From assembly GCA_910587475.1 (NCBI GenBank), contig CAJUMR010000004.1:1-64000 (forward strand): a stretch of 64,000 nucleotides of DNA, in the 5' to 3' direction. How positions within the stretch are numbered: position 1 is the stretch's first letter; every line of letters starts with the position of its first letter. A program made the translations under genes and the position numbers. Origin of the DNA: an uncultured Muribaculaceae bacterium. GTDB taxonomy: Bacteria > Bacteroidota > Bacteroidia > Bacteroidales > Muribaculaceae. The notes below the pieces were generated by a model, which saw only the letters and a list, made by a program, of their open reading frames with translations, ran no database searches and had not been told where the DNA came from. This document shows positions 8,814-17,580 of this stretch, piece by piece.

Positions 8814-11800
8814 TTACAACGAAGTTACGGCAAGCTTGCGGGAGGCCGATGAAAATGTTTCGCCGTCGGCGGTGACTTCGGCGCGGTAGACATAGATGCC
8901 GCGTTGCACCCGTCGCCCGGTGCCGTCAGATAGATCCCAGGTGACGGGCGACGAAAGAAACATGTCGCTCCGTCCGGTCGATGTCTGCGACCATAGTTTG
9001 TGGCCGAGGAGATTGTAGACCGATATCGTCACGGTCAACATCCCTTCCGGACGGTTGTGCGAGAGATAGAAGTTGGCTTCTGTAGTCGCAGGGTTTGCGT
9101 CGGAATAGACGTCGAAGATTGTCGGGGCGAGTCCCTCGCGCACGAAACAGTCGATAGTCTTGGAAGCTGAGTTGCCGTTGGTGTCGAATATCCTGAGTCT
9201 GATGGTGTGGTGGCCTTCGGTGAGCCCTTCGAGCGGATAGGCGATTTCGCCTGACGGCGAACCGTCGGCTGCCGGCGTGAAGTAGAACGGCACGTCGTTG
9301 TAGCTGCGCTTGTCGTCGAGGATTATTGACATCTGGCGTCCGATGCCGGCGGTCGAAAGATTGATGCCGACGTTGTCTCTGACAGTTGCGATGACCATCG
9401 GGTCGGAGTTCACTTCGTCGCCGCTGTTGAATGTCGGATGGTTGATGGCGAGCATCTCTATGACAGGCGCCTCGTTGTCCTCGGCAGCTGCTTCGTCGTA
9501 GCCATAGACATAGCAGTTGTGATCGAGTCCCGACGCTTCCGACAGGTTGTCGTCCGAGTAGGCGAACAGCGATATAGTGGCTTCACGGAAATTATCTGTG
9601 ATATCGGCAGGCATGGCGACCGTCAGTTCGAATCGTCCTTCAGTCACTTTGCACGATCCGGAGTAGAGTTTGTCACCATGTTCGTCAAACGGTTTCTGTC
9701 CTTCATATTCGTCGCCCTCGAGCACCGTCGAGCGGTCGGCGTCGTAAAGATCAAGCAGCAGAGTGCCGTTGAAGTCTGACAGCAAAGTGCCGTCGGGGCC
9801 GGTTACAACGCCTTTTATCACAGGCATTCCGCGCGCCGGGATGACAATCTGGTCAGGCCCTCCGACGGCCAATCCGTTGACCGACTCGATGTTGATGACG
9901 TTGTCGGGAGTCGTCAGTCTGAGAGCCGGATCGCCCATGAGTACATATCGCAGACGGTTTTCATTGTTGAGCACGGCCGATTCGACTCCGTTGTCATCGA
10001 TTGAGCGGATGTTGTTTTTTGCGCGTCGATAGATTTCGCCGGTAGTCGGCATGCGTCCGTTGTCGTCGCGTCGGCTGACTTCTTTGCCGATAGCGTTGGT
10101 GAAGTAGCCGTTATATGTTATGTAGACCGGACGGGTGGCACTGATCATGCCGATGACTCCGCCGTTTTTCTCGTGCATCAGTATTTCGCCGCCGCTCTCG
10201 GTGTTTGAGTCCCAGCGAAGGAAGTTACAGGTCGCTGCATAGACAAACGGCAGACGGCGCAGATAGAGATTGTTGATGTCGGAGTAAGTCAGCATTCCGT
10301 CGCCGGTCCACGAGTGGTTGGTGGCATGGCCGACGAAAGTCCACCACGTCACGCCGTCGTTGAGCGAGCGGAACATTTTGTCGCGGGCGGTCTGATAGAC
10401 ACCGTTAGACTTCTGATAAGCCGGCAGATACACCTTTTCGAGTATATAAGGGTTGTCGGCGGTTTTGCTGATATTGTTCATGAACCATTCCGACTGTTTG
10501 TAGTGTATACCGGCATCGCCGTCGTCTGCGAGTGTCAGAATGCGGTTCTTCCAGAGCCCGGGCGACGATTTTCTTGCGTAATCGATTATTTTATCTACAA
10601 CGTTTTTCGCTGATGATGAGCTGGTGACGGGCAGTCGTCCGACTGCTACCGATAGTTTGTCGGCGCCAAGTCGTGAACCCGAGCCGTCCTCGAGCATGGC
10701 GAGAAAATCGTCGGTTGCGAATCCTTCTTCGGCGTCGAGCGAGTAGCGGTCTTCCCGCTGCTGCCATGCCGGCAATGTAGCAGCGCCGAGAGCCTTCATT
10801 CCGGCAGTGAGATGGCGCTCGTCATAGGTCATGCGCCCCATCAGCAGAACGTAGCGCAGAGGCTTTCCGGCTGCTGCACCTCTGTCGTAGACCATTTTGA
10901 GGTATTTGCGCATGCCCGACACATCTGCGACGCCCGAGCTGAATTCGTTGTACACTTCCGAGACGTCTATGACTCTGACGGTCATGTTGTCGGGTGCGCC
11001 GCGGTGAAGCTCGGCGATGCGCTCAGCCTGTGTGCGCCATGCTGGATGGGTGAATATGATCATGTCGGCCTCTCCGTCGGCATGGAGATTCTGATTGGCT
11101 ACGGTTCCGACGTATCTCGGAGTCGGTAAAGAGGATTTGTCGGTCCAGGCCACATACTCGCGGCGTCCCGACACTGTCGCAGTCCATGTGGCGGCGTCGC
11201 CGTCGGCCTGATAGTTGACCGACATGATTGCTGCCGGATCTGTCACATCCCATATCCTCACGTCGGATGACGCACCGGAGAGTGAGAGTTGTTTGCTGTC
11301 TGACGAGAATTGCAGCATGCCTGATGACGGCAGGCGCAGAGAGCGTTCATAATTGACGGCGATGTAATTGAGCCAGGCATTATAGACAAGGCTCGACGAC
11401 GAGTGGGTGATGGTCAGTTCCAATGGCCCTGAAATGTTGTCGAGAGTGTGGGTCGTTCGCCCTTCAATGCCGTAGACTTCGCTTGACGACGAAGATGTGG
11501 CTATGACGTCGGAGGCGATTGCCGGCACATCGGTGCCGTTGGCCTTGAATATCAGGCGAGACGACGAAGCCGTTGTCTTTGCAACAAATGATGTGCGGAA
11601 CGACAGCGGCCCGCATATGTCGGGGAGATCAAATTTGAATGTTCGGGTCGGAGTGTAGCGGAAGTCTTCTCCGACAAGGAGTTGGCCGCTTTCGCCCGGC
11701 GATACCAGATCCTGTTCGTGTTGAAGCCGCTCGGTGAAGCTCGTCGCTGCATCAGTAGCTCCGGCCGATGCTGTTTGTGCGATTTCAGGTATTGCCGAAT

Positions 11801-12221
11801 CGCTTTCTGTCAGGAAGTAATAGCCGGCGGTGGAGTAGGGATTGGAACGGCGCACCATTATGTCGGACGTTTCCCATGAATGAGGACCGACGGCATAGAA
11901 CACGATCGATCCGTCGGGGCAGATTGTAGAGCTGACCGTCGGCAGGTCGTCGACGAAATTGGAAGCTGTCAACGCATCGGGTATGCGCTGGCCTCCGTAG
12001 CCGTGGATTCTGACCGTAGCTGCATTTGAGAAACCCCAGCTTCTGAGCGTTGAGGCGCTGATGCGGTAGAGGCCTGAGTCATCGACCGATATTTTGATCC
12101 ATCGGCCTGACGCGAGAACTGATTCCGCGGTGTAGTGTGAGAGGTCGAGAGCCATGGCTCCGAGTGCGATCATGGCAGACAACACGGATATTTTGAGTCT
12201 TAATAGGTTCAGATTGTTCAT
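8814..12221 (-). CDS. porU: Type IX secretion sortase PorU (C25-like peptidase)
   Basis: PorU (1135 aa) is the surface cysteine peptidase that removes the C-terminal signal of T9SS cargo and attaches it to anionic lipopolysaccharide. A signal peptide covers about residues 1-24. The gingipain-like catalytic domain spans about 380-760. The catalytic dyad candidates are H632 in FVGHATNHSW and C665 in YAATCNFLRWD. The C-terminal end has an FlgD-like Ig domain (VYNLLGHKLW) resembling CTD domains, as known for PorU. Length matches the P. gingivalis protein (about 1150 aa). It follows the GH25 gene by 46 nt; no TAnnTTTG box was found in that gap, so it may be read from the GH25 promoter. Confidence 0.95.
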   Translation of the reverse strand: MNNLNLLRLKISVLSAMIALGAMALDLSHYTAESVLASGRWIKISVDDSGLYRISASTLRSWGFSNAATVRIHGYGGQRIPDALTASNFVDDLPTVSSTICPDGSIVFYAVGPHSWETSDIMVRRSNPYSTAGYYFLTESDSAIPEIAQTASAGATDAATSFTERLQHEQDLVSPGESGQLLVGEDFRYTPTRTFKFDLPDICGPLSFRTSFVAKTTASSSRLIFKANGTDVPAIASDVIATSSSSSEVYGIEGRTTHTLDNISGPLELTITHSSSSLVYNAWLNYIAVNYERSLRLPSSGMLQFSSDSKQLSLSGASSDVRIWDVTDPAAIMSVNYQADGDAATWTATVSGRREYVAWTDKSSLPTPRYVGTVANQNLHADGEADMIIFTHPAWRTQAERIAELHRGAPDNMTVRVIDVSEVYNEFSSGVADVSGMRKYLKMVYDRGAAAGKPLRYVLLMGRMTYDERHLTAGMKALGAATLPAWQQREDRYSLDAEEGFATDDFLAMLEDGSGSRLGADKLSVAVGRLPVTSSSSAKNVVDKIIDYARKSSPGLWKNRILTLADDGDAGIHYKQSEWFMNNISKTADNPYILEKVYLPAYQKSNGVYQTARDKMFRSLNDGVTWWTFVGHATNHSWTGDGMLTYSDINNLYLRRLPFVYAATCNFLRWDSNTESGGEILMHEKNGGVIGMISATRPVYITYNGYFTNAIGKEVSRRDDNGRMPTTGEIYRRAKNNIRSIDDNGVESAVLNNENRLRYVLMGDPALRLTTPDNVINIESVNGLAVGGPDQIVIPARGMPVIKGVVTGPDGTLLSDFNGTLLLDLYDADRSTVLEGDEYEGQKPFDEHGDKLYSGSCKVTEGRFELTVAMPADITDNFREATISLFAYSDDNLSEASGLDHNCYVYGYDEAAAEDNEAPVIEMLAINHPTFNSGDEVNSDPMVIATVRDNVGINLSTAGIGRQMSIILDDKRSYNDVPFYFTPAADGSPSGEIAYPLEGLTEGHHTIRLRIFDTNGNSASKTIDCFVREGLAPTIFDVYSDANPATTEANFYLSHNRPEGMLTVTISVYNLLGHKLWSQTSTGRSDMFLSSPVTWDLSDGTGRRVQRGIYVYRAEVTADGETFSSASRKLAVTSL

Positions 12222-12267
12222 TGTTTCTCGTTGTCGATATGATATTCTAAACGTGAATATGGCTGAT

Positions 12268-13029
12268 TTATTGTATTATCGACTGCGTCTGAGCTTTCTC
12301 GTCGGCAACGTCCGACAGCCATTGCTCCCACGACAGGCTGTCGCCGTTGAAAGTGTTCAGGTCGACCAGCCCTTTGATGCCGTTGACATGGCTCTCATGG
12401 CTGTGCTGCCACAGCAGCCAGCTGTCGGGGCTGGCGAGAGGAGGATTGGTAAACGAGCACACCCACACAGGCATTTCGTCGAAACGGTCTTTGATGAAAC
12501 GGGTGTAGCCGCGCTTGTTAGTGTATAGGATTACCTTGTGCCGACAGCCTTCGAGGGCGAAAATCATGCCGCGCAGGGTCTCGACCACTTGTTCGGTCGG
12601 GATGTCGTCAGGATTGCTCCATTCCTCGATGTCGATCGCCAGCGGCAGGTCGAGGGGCAGCATGTCGACTACCGAGAGGAAATTGCGGCCTTGCTCATAG
12701 CCGTCAGAGTCGAACCTGAAGAAGTGATAGGCTCCGACTTTGATGCCGGCTGCCCTGGCACCGGCATAGTTGATGAAAAATTTGGGATCGCGGAACGACC
12801 GCCCTTCTGTCGCTTTCAGGAAGACAAAATTGACGCCGTCGGCCGCAACTTTGGCAAAATCGATGTCTCCGTTATGCGACGAAATGTCGATGCCCACTAC
12901 CGGGAAATGCTTGCGCTCAACCTCGACATGAGGCCGACGGTTGACATGTAACCGCCACGCTGCCACCGAGAAAATGGCTATGGCTGTGACTGCGATGAGT
13001 CCGATTGCTATGTGGCGTGCACGGTTCAT
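12268..13029 (-). CDS. GH25-family lysozyme-like muramidase, membrane anchored
   Basis: Glycoside hydrolase family 25 (253 aa from the chosen start), cleaving beta-1,4 bonds in peptidoglycan. An N-terminal hydrophobic segment (about residues 6-24) is an anchor or signal. Family motifs include GIDISSHNGDIDF, FVFLKATEG, GAYHFFRF and DIEEW, where the DxE pair supplies catalytic acids. I chose ATG at 13027-13029 rather than an upstream ATG because the promoter -7 box at 13037-13044 lies inside the longer version. It sits directly upstream of porU and porV and is likely co-transcribed with them. Confidence 0.9.
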   Translation of the reverse strand: MNRARHIAIGLIAVTAIAIFSVAAWRLHVNRRPHVEVERKHFPVVGIDISSHNGDIDFAKVAADGVNFVFLKATEGRSFRDPKFFINYAGARAAGIKVGAYHFFRFDSDGYEQGRNFLSVVDMLPLDLPLAIDIEEWSNPDDIPTEQVVETLRGMIFALEGCRHKVILYTNKRGYTRFIKDRFDEMPVWVCSFTNPPLASPDSWLLWQHSHESHVNGIKGLVDLNTFNGDSLSWEQWLSDVADEKAQTQSIIQ

Positions 13030-13036
13030 AGTTTTG

Positions 13037-13067
13037 CAAATGTAGTGAATAATATCGAATTTACAAG
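13037..13067 (-). promoter_or_regulatory. Promoter of the GH25-porU-porV run
   Basis: On the minus strand CTTG (13064-13067) and TACATTTG (13037-13044) are 19 nt apart. The expected transcription start is only a few bases before the GH25 ATG, so the 5' leader would be nearly absent. Confidence 0.7.
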
Positions 13068-13179
13068 TGATCACGCAGAGGGCTGGTCTCATAATTGTGT
13101 TAACGCTGAGGCGTATGTGGCCGTAGCAATGACATGCTCCTTGCTATTGACGGGTATTATGGAGCTGTCTATAATTTTT

Positions 13180-13211
13180 TTTGGTGTTTTCGCGTGGATG
13201 TTATAAATTTG
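13180..13211 (+). promoter_or_regulatory. Promoter of rel and probably the downstream porW/porX array
   Basis: TTTG (13180-13183) and TAAATTTG (13204-13211) are separated by 20 nt, a full consensus match. The rel ATG is 29 nt downstream of the -7 box. Confidence 0.85.
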
Positions 13212-13239
13212 TAGTTAATTGCATTAATCCGCACTGCTT

Positions 13240-15489
13240 ATGGAATCGAAACCGGCCATGACTTCTCAGGAAGAGGAGCGCATGATTGAAGATGCTTTTC
13301 GCGAAGTGCTCGACGGATATCTGAAAAGTAACCACAGAAAGAAAGTCGAGATCATCGAGCGGGCATATCATTTTGCAAAAGAGGCGCATAAAGGCATCCG
13401 TCGTCGCTCTGGCGAACCATACATTCTGCATCCTATCGCTGTGGCTAAAATAGCCAGTCAGGAGATCGGACTTGGCTCTACGTCGATATGTGCGGCTTTG
13501 CTCCACGACGTTGTCGAAGACACCGAGTACACTGTCGAAGACATCGAACAGCATTTCGGCAAGAAGATTGCACAGCTCGTCGAAGGTCTGACCAAGATTT
13601 CAGGCGGAATATTCGGCGACAAGGCGTCGCTTCAGGCTGAAAATTTCAGAAAATTGCTGCTGACCATGAGTGAGGATATCAGGGTGGTGCTTATCAAGAT
13701 GGCCGACCGCCTGCACAACATGCGTACACTTGGCTCAATGGCACCCAACAAGCAGTATAAGATCGCAGGTGAAACTCTATATATTTACGCTCCGCTGGCC
13801 CACAGACTTGGACTGTTTGAAATAAAAACCGAACTTGAAGATCTGAGTTTCAAGTACGAGCATCCGGCAGCATATGCCCGCATTTCGGAGCAGATACGCG
13901 AAAGCGAGGCTCGCCGGGCTGCTGTCTACAGCGATTTTTCAGCCCCGATAAAAGAGAAACTCGACGAGATGGGGCTCGTCTACGATGCAAAGGCAAGGTT
14001 AAAGTCGGTCTATTCCATCTGGAACAAGATGGAGACCAAGCATGTGCCGTTCAAGGAGGTCTACGATCTTTACGCGATGCGCATTGTCTTTGATTGCGAC
14101 GACCAGTCGAAAGAAAAATCGATCTGTTGGGCGATCTATTCGGCGATAACCGACATCTACAAACTCCATCCCGACCGCACCCGCGATTGGATAGCGGTGC
14201 CTAAAGCCAATGGCTATCAGGCGCTCCATCTTACAGTGATGGGCCCCGACGGCAATTGGGTTGAAGTGCAGATACGTTCGCGACGCATGGATGAGATCGC
14301 AGAGAAAGGCTTTGCAGCCCACTGGAAGTACAAGATCGGTGAAGGCGATGAGGAGTCGGAGCTCAACGTGTGGCTGAAGACGATCAAAGATATACTCGAC
14401 AACCCCGAACCGAGTGCGATCGATTTTCTCGATACGCTGAAACTCAACCTGTTTGCGTCGGAAATCGTGGTATTCACCCCCAAGGGCGAGCTATTGACTC
14501 TGCCCGCCGGAGCGACAGTGCTCGATGTGGCGTTTGCGCTCCACAGCCAGCTCGGCATACATTGTATTGCCGGAAAGGTCAACCATAAGCTCGTGCCGCT
14601 CAGTCACAAACTGAGCAGCGGCGATCAGGTTGAGGTACTGACGTCTAAGTCGCAGAACCCGCTCCCGGAGTGGGAAGCGTTTCTTGCCACTGCTAAGGCC
14701 AAGACCCGACTGCGTCAGGCGCTCAGGAAAAATCGTCAGCCTGTCGTAGCCGAAGGCAAAAAGATGCTCGAACAATGGCTCGAGAGCCATTCGATACCCG
14801 ACAATAATGCGGTGATCAGCAAGCTGCTCGGAACATTCCATGTCCCTAACCGCGAGGAACTATGCTATCAGTTGGGTGCCGAGGAGATCGTTTTAGGCGA
14901 TTTTCTGGTCAAGAGCCTCAAAAAACAGGCTGAGACGCAATCGAGCGGACTGCTGTCCAAGCTGTTGAAATTTAATCTGAAATCCTCATCCAAGAACGCT
15001 CAGACTCCCAAACCGGCTGCCGACAAGCCGCAGATCAATACTAAAGAGACTTACGAGCTTCACTACGACGAAAACGGTTCTAACTTCAAGATCGCCGAAT
15101 GTTGTTGTCCCATACCCGGCGACGAGGTGATGGGCTTCATCGATGACAACGGCGATGTTGTTGTCCATGCCTTGACATGCCCGAGAGCACAGGTGCTCAA
15201 AGCCGGTTTCGGCTCACGTATAGTAGCGACCAGTTGGCAGAAAGTGGCCGGAAAGTCGCTTGCCCACGTTCACATCGACGGCATCGACCGCCTCGGCATT
15301 CTTCAGGAATTGATACAGATGATATCGACACATTTGGCCATCGACATACGCAAACTCGACATCGAGGCTCACGACGAAGTGTTTGATTGCGACCTGTGGG
15401 TGAGAGTTGGAGATGTAAGCGTCGTAAATGCGTTGTGTGAGAAAGTGCGGAGCATCAACGGGGTGCAGAGCGCTGCGCGCATACACTAA
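13240..15489 (+). CDS. RelA/SpoT-family bifunctional (p)ppGpp synthetase/hydrolase
   Basis: A 749-aa alarmone enzyme that makes and degrades (p)ppGpp. The HD hydrolase domain is at about 45-200 with YILHPIAVA and LLHDVVEDTEYT (H89, D90). The synthetase domain is at about 245-365 with RLKSVYSIWNKM, DLYAMRIVF, AVPKANGYQALH and VEVQIRS, all intact. A TGS domain is at about 405-470, and a C-terminal ACT domain at about 670-749. Both catalytic halves keep their signature residues, so I infer a bifunctional enzyme. It is the first gene of a plus-strand array continuing into the 7TM-HD gene 27 nt later. Confidence 0.93.
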   Translation: MESKPAMTSQEEERMIEDAFREVLDGYLKSNHRKKVEIIERAYHFAKEAHKGIRRRSGEPYILHPIAVAKIASQEIGLGSTSICAALLHDVVEDTEYTVEDIEQHFGKKIAQLVEGLTKISGGIFGDKASLQAENFRKLLLTMSEDIRVVLIKMADRLHNMRTLGSMAPNKQYKIAGETLYIYAPLAHRLGLFEIKTELEDLSFKYEHPAAYARISEQIRESEARRAAVYSDFSAPIKEKLDEMGLVYDAKARLKSVYSIWNKMETKHVPFKEVYDLYAMRIVFDCDDQSKEKSICWAIYSAITDIYKLHPDRTRDWIAVPKANGYQALHLTVMGPDGNWVEVQIRSRRMDEIAEKGFAAHWKYKIGEGDEESELNVWLKTIKDILDNPEPSAIDFLDTLKLNLFASEIVVFTPKGELLTLPAGATVLDVAFALHSQLGIHCIAGKVNHKLVPLSHKLSSGDQVEVLTSKSQNPLPEWEAFLATAKAKTRLRQALRKNRQPVVAEGKKMLEQWLESHSIPDNNAVISKLLGTFHVPNREELCYQLGAEEIVLGDFLVKSLKKQAETQSSGLLSKLLKFNLKSSSKNAQTPKPAADKPQINTKETYELHYDENGSNFKIAECCCPIPGDEVMGFIDDNGDVVVHALTCPRAQVLKAGFGSRIVATSWQKVAGKSLAHVHIDGIDRLGILQELIQMISTHLAIDIRKLDIEAHDEVFDCDLWVRVGDVSVVNALCEKVRSINGVQSAARIH

Positions 15490-15516
15490 GAGTAACAAAG
15501 ACAAAACCAGTTCAAG

Positions 15517-17580
15517 ATGCACAGACAGATTATCGAAACATTAAGCAAACGAAGCGTGGCCGTCAGGCTTCTGACGTGTCTTGCCGCTGCGGTGATCATC
15601 ACATATTTCTATCCTCATCCCGAATCAAGCCATTATAATTACGAGCAGAACCGCCCGTGGAACTATGCCAAGCTGATTGCTCCGTTCGACATCCCCATCC
15701 ATGCAGACTCTGCGACGATACTGGCTGCCAGGGATTCGCTCGATGCCCATTTTGTCCCGGTCTACGAAATCAATCAGCTGATGATCGACTCGGTGGTCGC
15801 TCAGTTGCCTCACCTTCAGGGTACGAACTATCGCAATGAACTTGCATCGAAACTGCGGAAGATCTATTCGTCGGGGGTGGTCGACAGTCCGACGCGCGAA
15901 AAAATATCTGACGGCGACCTGCCGAAGATCAGAGTCCTCGAGAAGAATGTGCTGAGCGAGATGTCGACCGGCCATTTCACATCTGCACGCGACATTTATC
16001 TCCATCTCGACTCGACGATATCCGATCCTGGCCTGCACCAGTATTTCACCTCGGCCAATCTTCAGAACATACTTCGGCCTAATATTATTTATAATGATGC
16101 GGAAAGCCGCCGCCACTACGATTACGATTACCTGACCTTGACGGCCGACCGCGGTGTGATACAGCAGGGACAGACTATAATCGACAAGGGCACGATCATC
16201 AGTCCGCAGGATTTTACCAATCTGCGCACCTACGAGAGCATGGTCGAGGCAAGCATTACAAAAGCCGGCAAAAGTGACTGGCTGATGCTTTTCGGTCAGT
16301 TTGTCTATGTTGTGATGTTGCTTGCCATCCTCTACGGCTATCTTTATTTCTACAACCGCAAGATCTACGGCGACATACGTGCCTTCGGGTTCGTAATGGC
16401 GTCGATTACCCTGTTTTTCCTGATCGCCCTGGCTCTGAACACCTTTGTCAGCTCAGGCATATATATTGCGCCGTTGACAATTGTGCCGGTGCTTGTGCTC
16501 GTCTTTTTCGACGGACGGACTGCCTTGATGGTTTCGGCTGTTCTCACGCTTGTCTGTGCTGCCATCACATCGTTCCCCCTCGAATTCATTTTCCTGCAGT
16601 TCTCGGCGTCGGCTATCGCAGTCTACTCTCTGCGTCAGCTCAATCAACGCTCTGAACTCCTGCGGACCGCCGGTTTCATTGCCGGAGCATATCTGTTGTC
16701 TTATCTTGCGCTTGAATTGCTGATGAACGGCACTTTCGAAGGATTTGCGTGGCGCATGGTTGTCTACCTCGCTGTCAACGCTGCATTGTGCTCGATGGCC
16801 TATGTCATTATGTCGGCGGTCGAACATATGTTCGGCTTCATATCAGGCGTAACCCTCATAGAATTGGCCGACACCAACAACACCCTGTTGCGTAAACTCA
16901 ATGATGAATGCCCCGGAACGTTCCAGCATTCGCTGTCGGTGAGCAATCTCGCCGCCGATGCTGCCAAGCGCATCGGAGCCAATGAGCAGCTCGTAAGGGC
17001 AGGGGCGATGTACCATGATGTCGGAAAATTGAGCAATCCTGCGTTTTTTACCGAAAATCAGCATGGTGTCAACCCCCACGATGCACTCCAGCCTGAGCAG
17101 AGCGGGCGTATTGTCATCAACCACGTGATCGATGGTCTGCGTCGGGCCGACAAGGCGGGACTGCCGTCTGTGATCAAGGATTTTATCCGTGAGCACCATG
17201 GCAAAGGCAAGGCGAAGTATTTCTATTACACATATTGCAAGCTTCATCCCGACGAACAGGTCGACCCGGCTCCGTTCACATACCCCGGCCCAAATCCGCA
17301 GTCGCGTGAGACGGCTGTGCTCATGATGGCCGATGCGGTCGAGGCTGCGAGCCGTTCGCTCAGAGAACACACTCCCCAGGCGATCGCCGACTTGGTCAAC
17401 AAGATAATAGACGGTCAGATTGCAGAAGGCATGTTCGATGAATCTCCGCTTGAATTCCGCGACATACCGATCATTAAAGAAGCATTCATCAAGCGTCTGA
17501 AGACGATGTATCACTCGCGTATCGTTTACCCCGATGCGCCTAAAAATGCCGGACAGCCCGTGCGCGAAGAGCAGCGATGA
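15517..17580 (+). CDS. 7TM-HD family membrane phosphodiesterase (PgpH/YqfF-like)
   Basis: A 687-aa integral membrane protein of the 7TMR-HD family; characterised members (PgpH) hydrolyse cyclic di-AMP. Architecture: one N-terminal helix (about 17-33), a large extracytoplasmic 7TMR-HDED domain (about 45-245), seven membrane helices (about 250-470), and a cytoplasmic HD domain with FQHSLSVSNLA, GAMYHDVGKL (H500, D501), NHVIDG and EHHG metal-binding motifs. It lies between rel and porW and overlaps porW by four bases (ATGA), a strong sign of co-transcription. The actual nucleotide substrate is inferred from homology. Confidence 0.88.
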   Translation: MHRQIIETLSKRSVAVRLLTCLAAAVIITYFYPHPESSHYNYEQNRPWNYAKLIAPFDIPIHADSATILAARDSLDAHFVPVYEINQLMIDSVVAQLPHLQGTNYRNELASKLRKIYSSGVVDSPTREKISDGDLPKIRVLEKNVLSEMSTGHFTSARDIYLHLDSTISDPGLHQYFTSANLQNILRPNIIYNDAESRRHYDYDYLTLTADRGVIQQGQTIIDKGTIISPQDFTNLRTYESMVEASITKAGKSDWLMLFGQFVYVVMLLAILYGYLYFYNRKIYGDIRAFGFVMASITLFFLIALALNTFVSSGIYIAPLTIVPVLVLVFFDGRTALMVSAVLTLVCAAITSFPLEFIFLQFSASAIAVYSLRQLNQRSELLRTAGFIAGAYLLSYLALELLMNGTFEGFAWRMVVYLAVNAALCSMAYVIMSAVEHMFGFISGVTLIELADTNNTLLRKLNDECPGTFQHSLSVSNLAADAAKRIGANEQLVRAGAMYHDVGKLSNPAFFTENQHGVNPHDALQPEQSGRIVINHVIDGLRRADKAGLPSVIKDFIREHHGKGKAKYFYYTYCKLHPDEQVDPAPFTYPGPNPQSRETAVLMMADAVEAASRSLREHTPQAIADLVNKIIDGQIAEGMFDESPLEFRDIPIIKEAFIKRLKTMYHSRIVYPDAPKNAGQPVREEQR

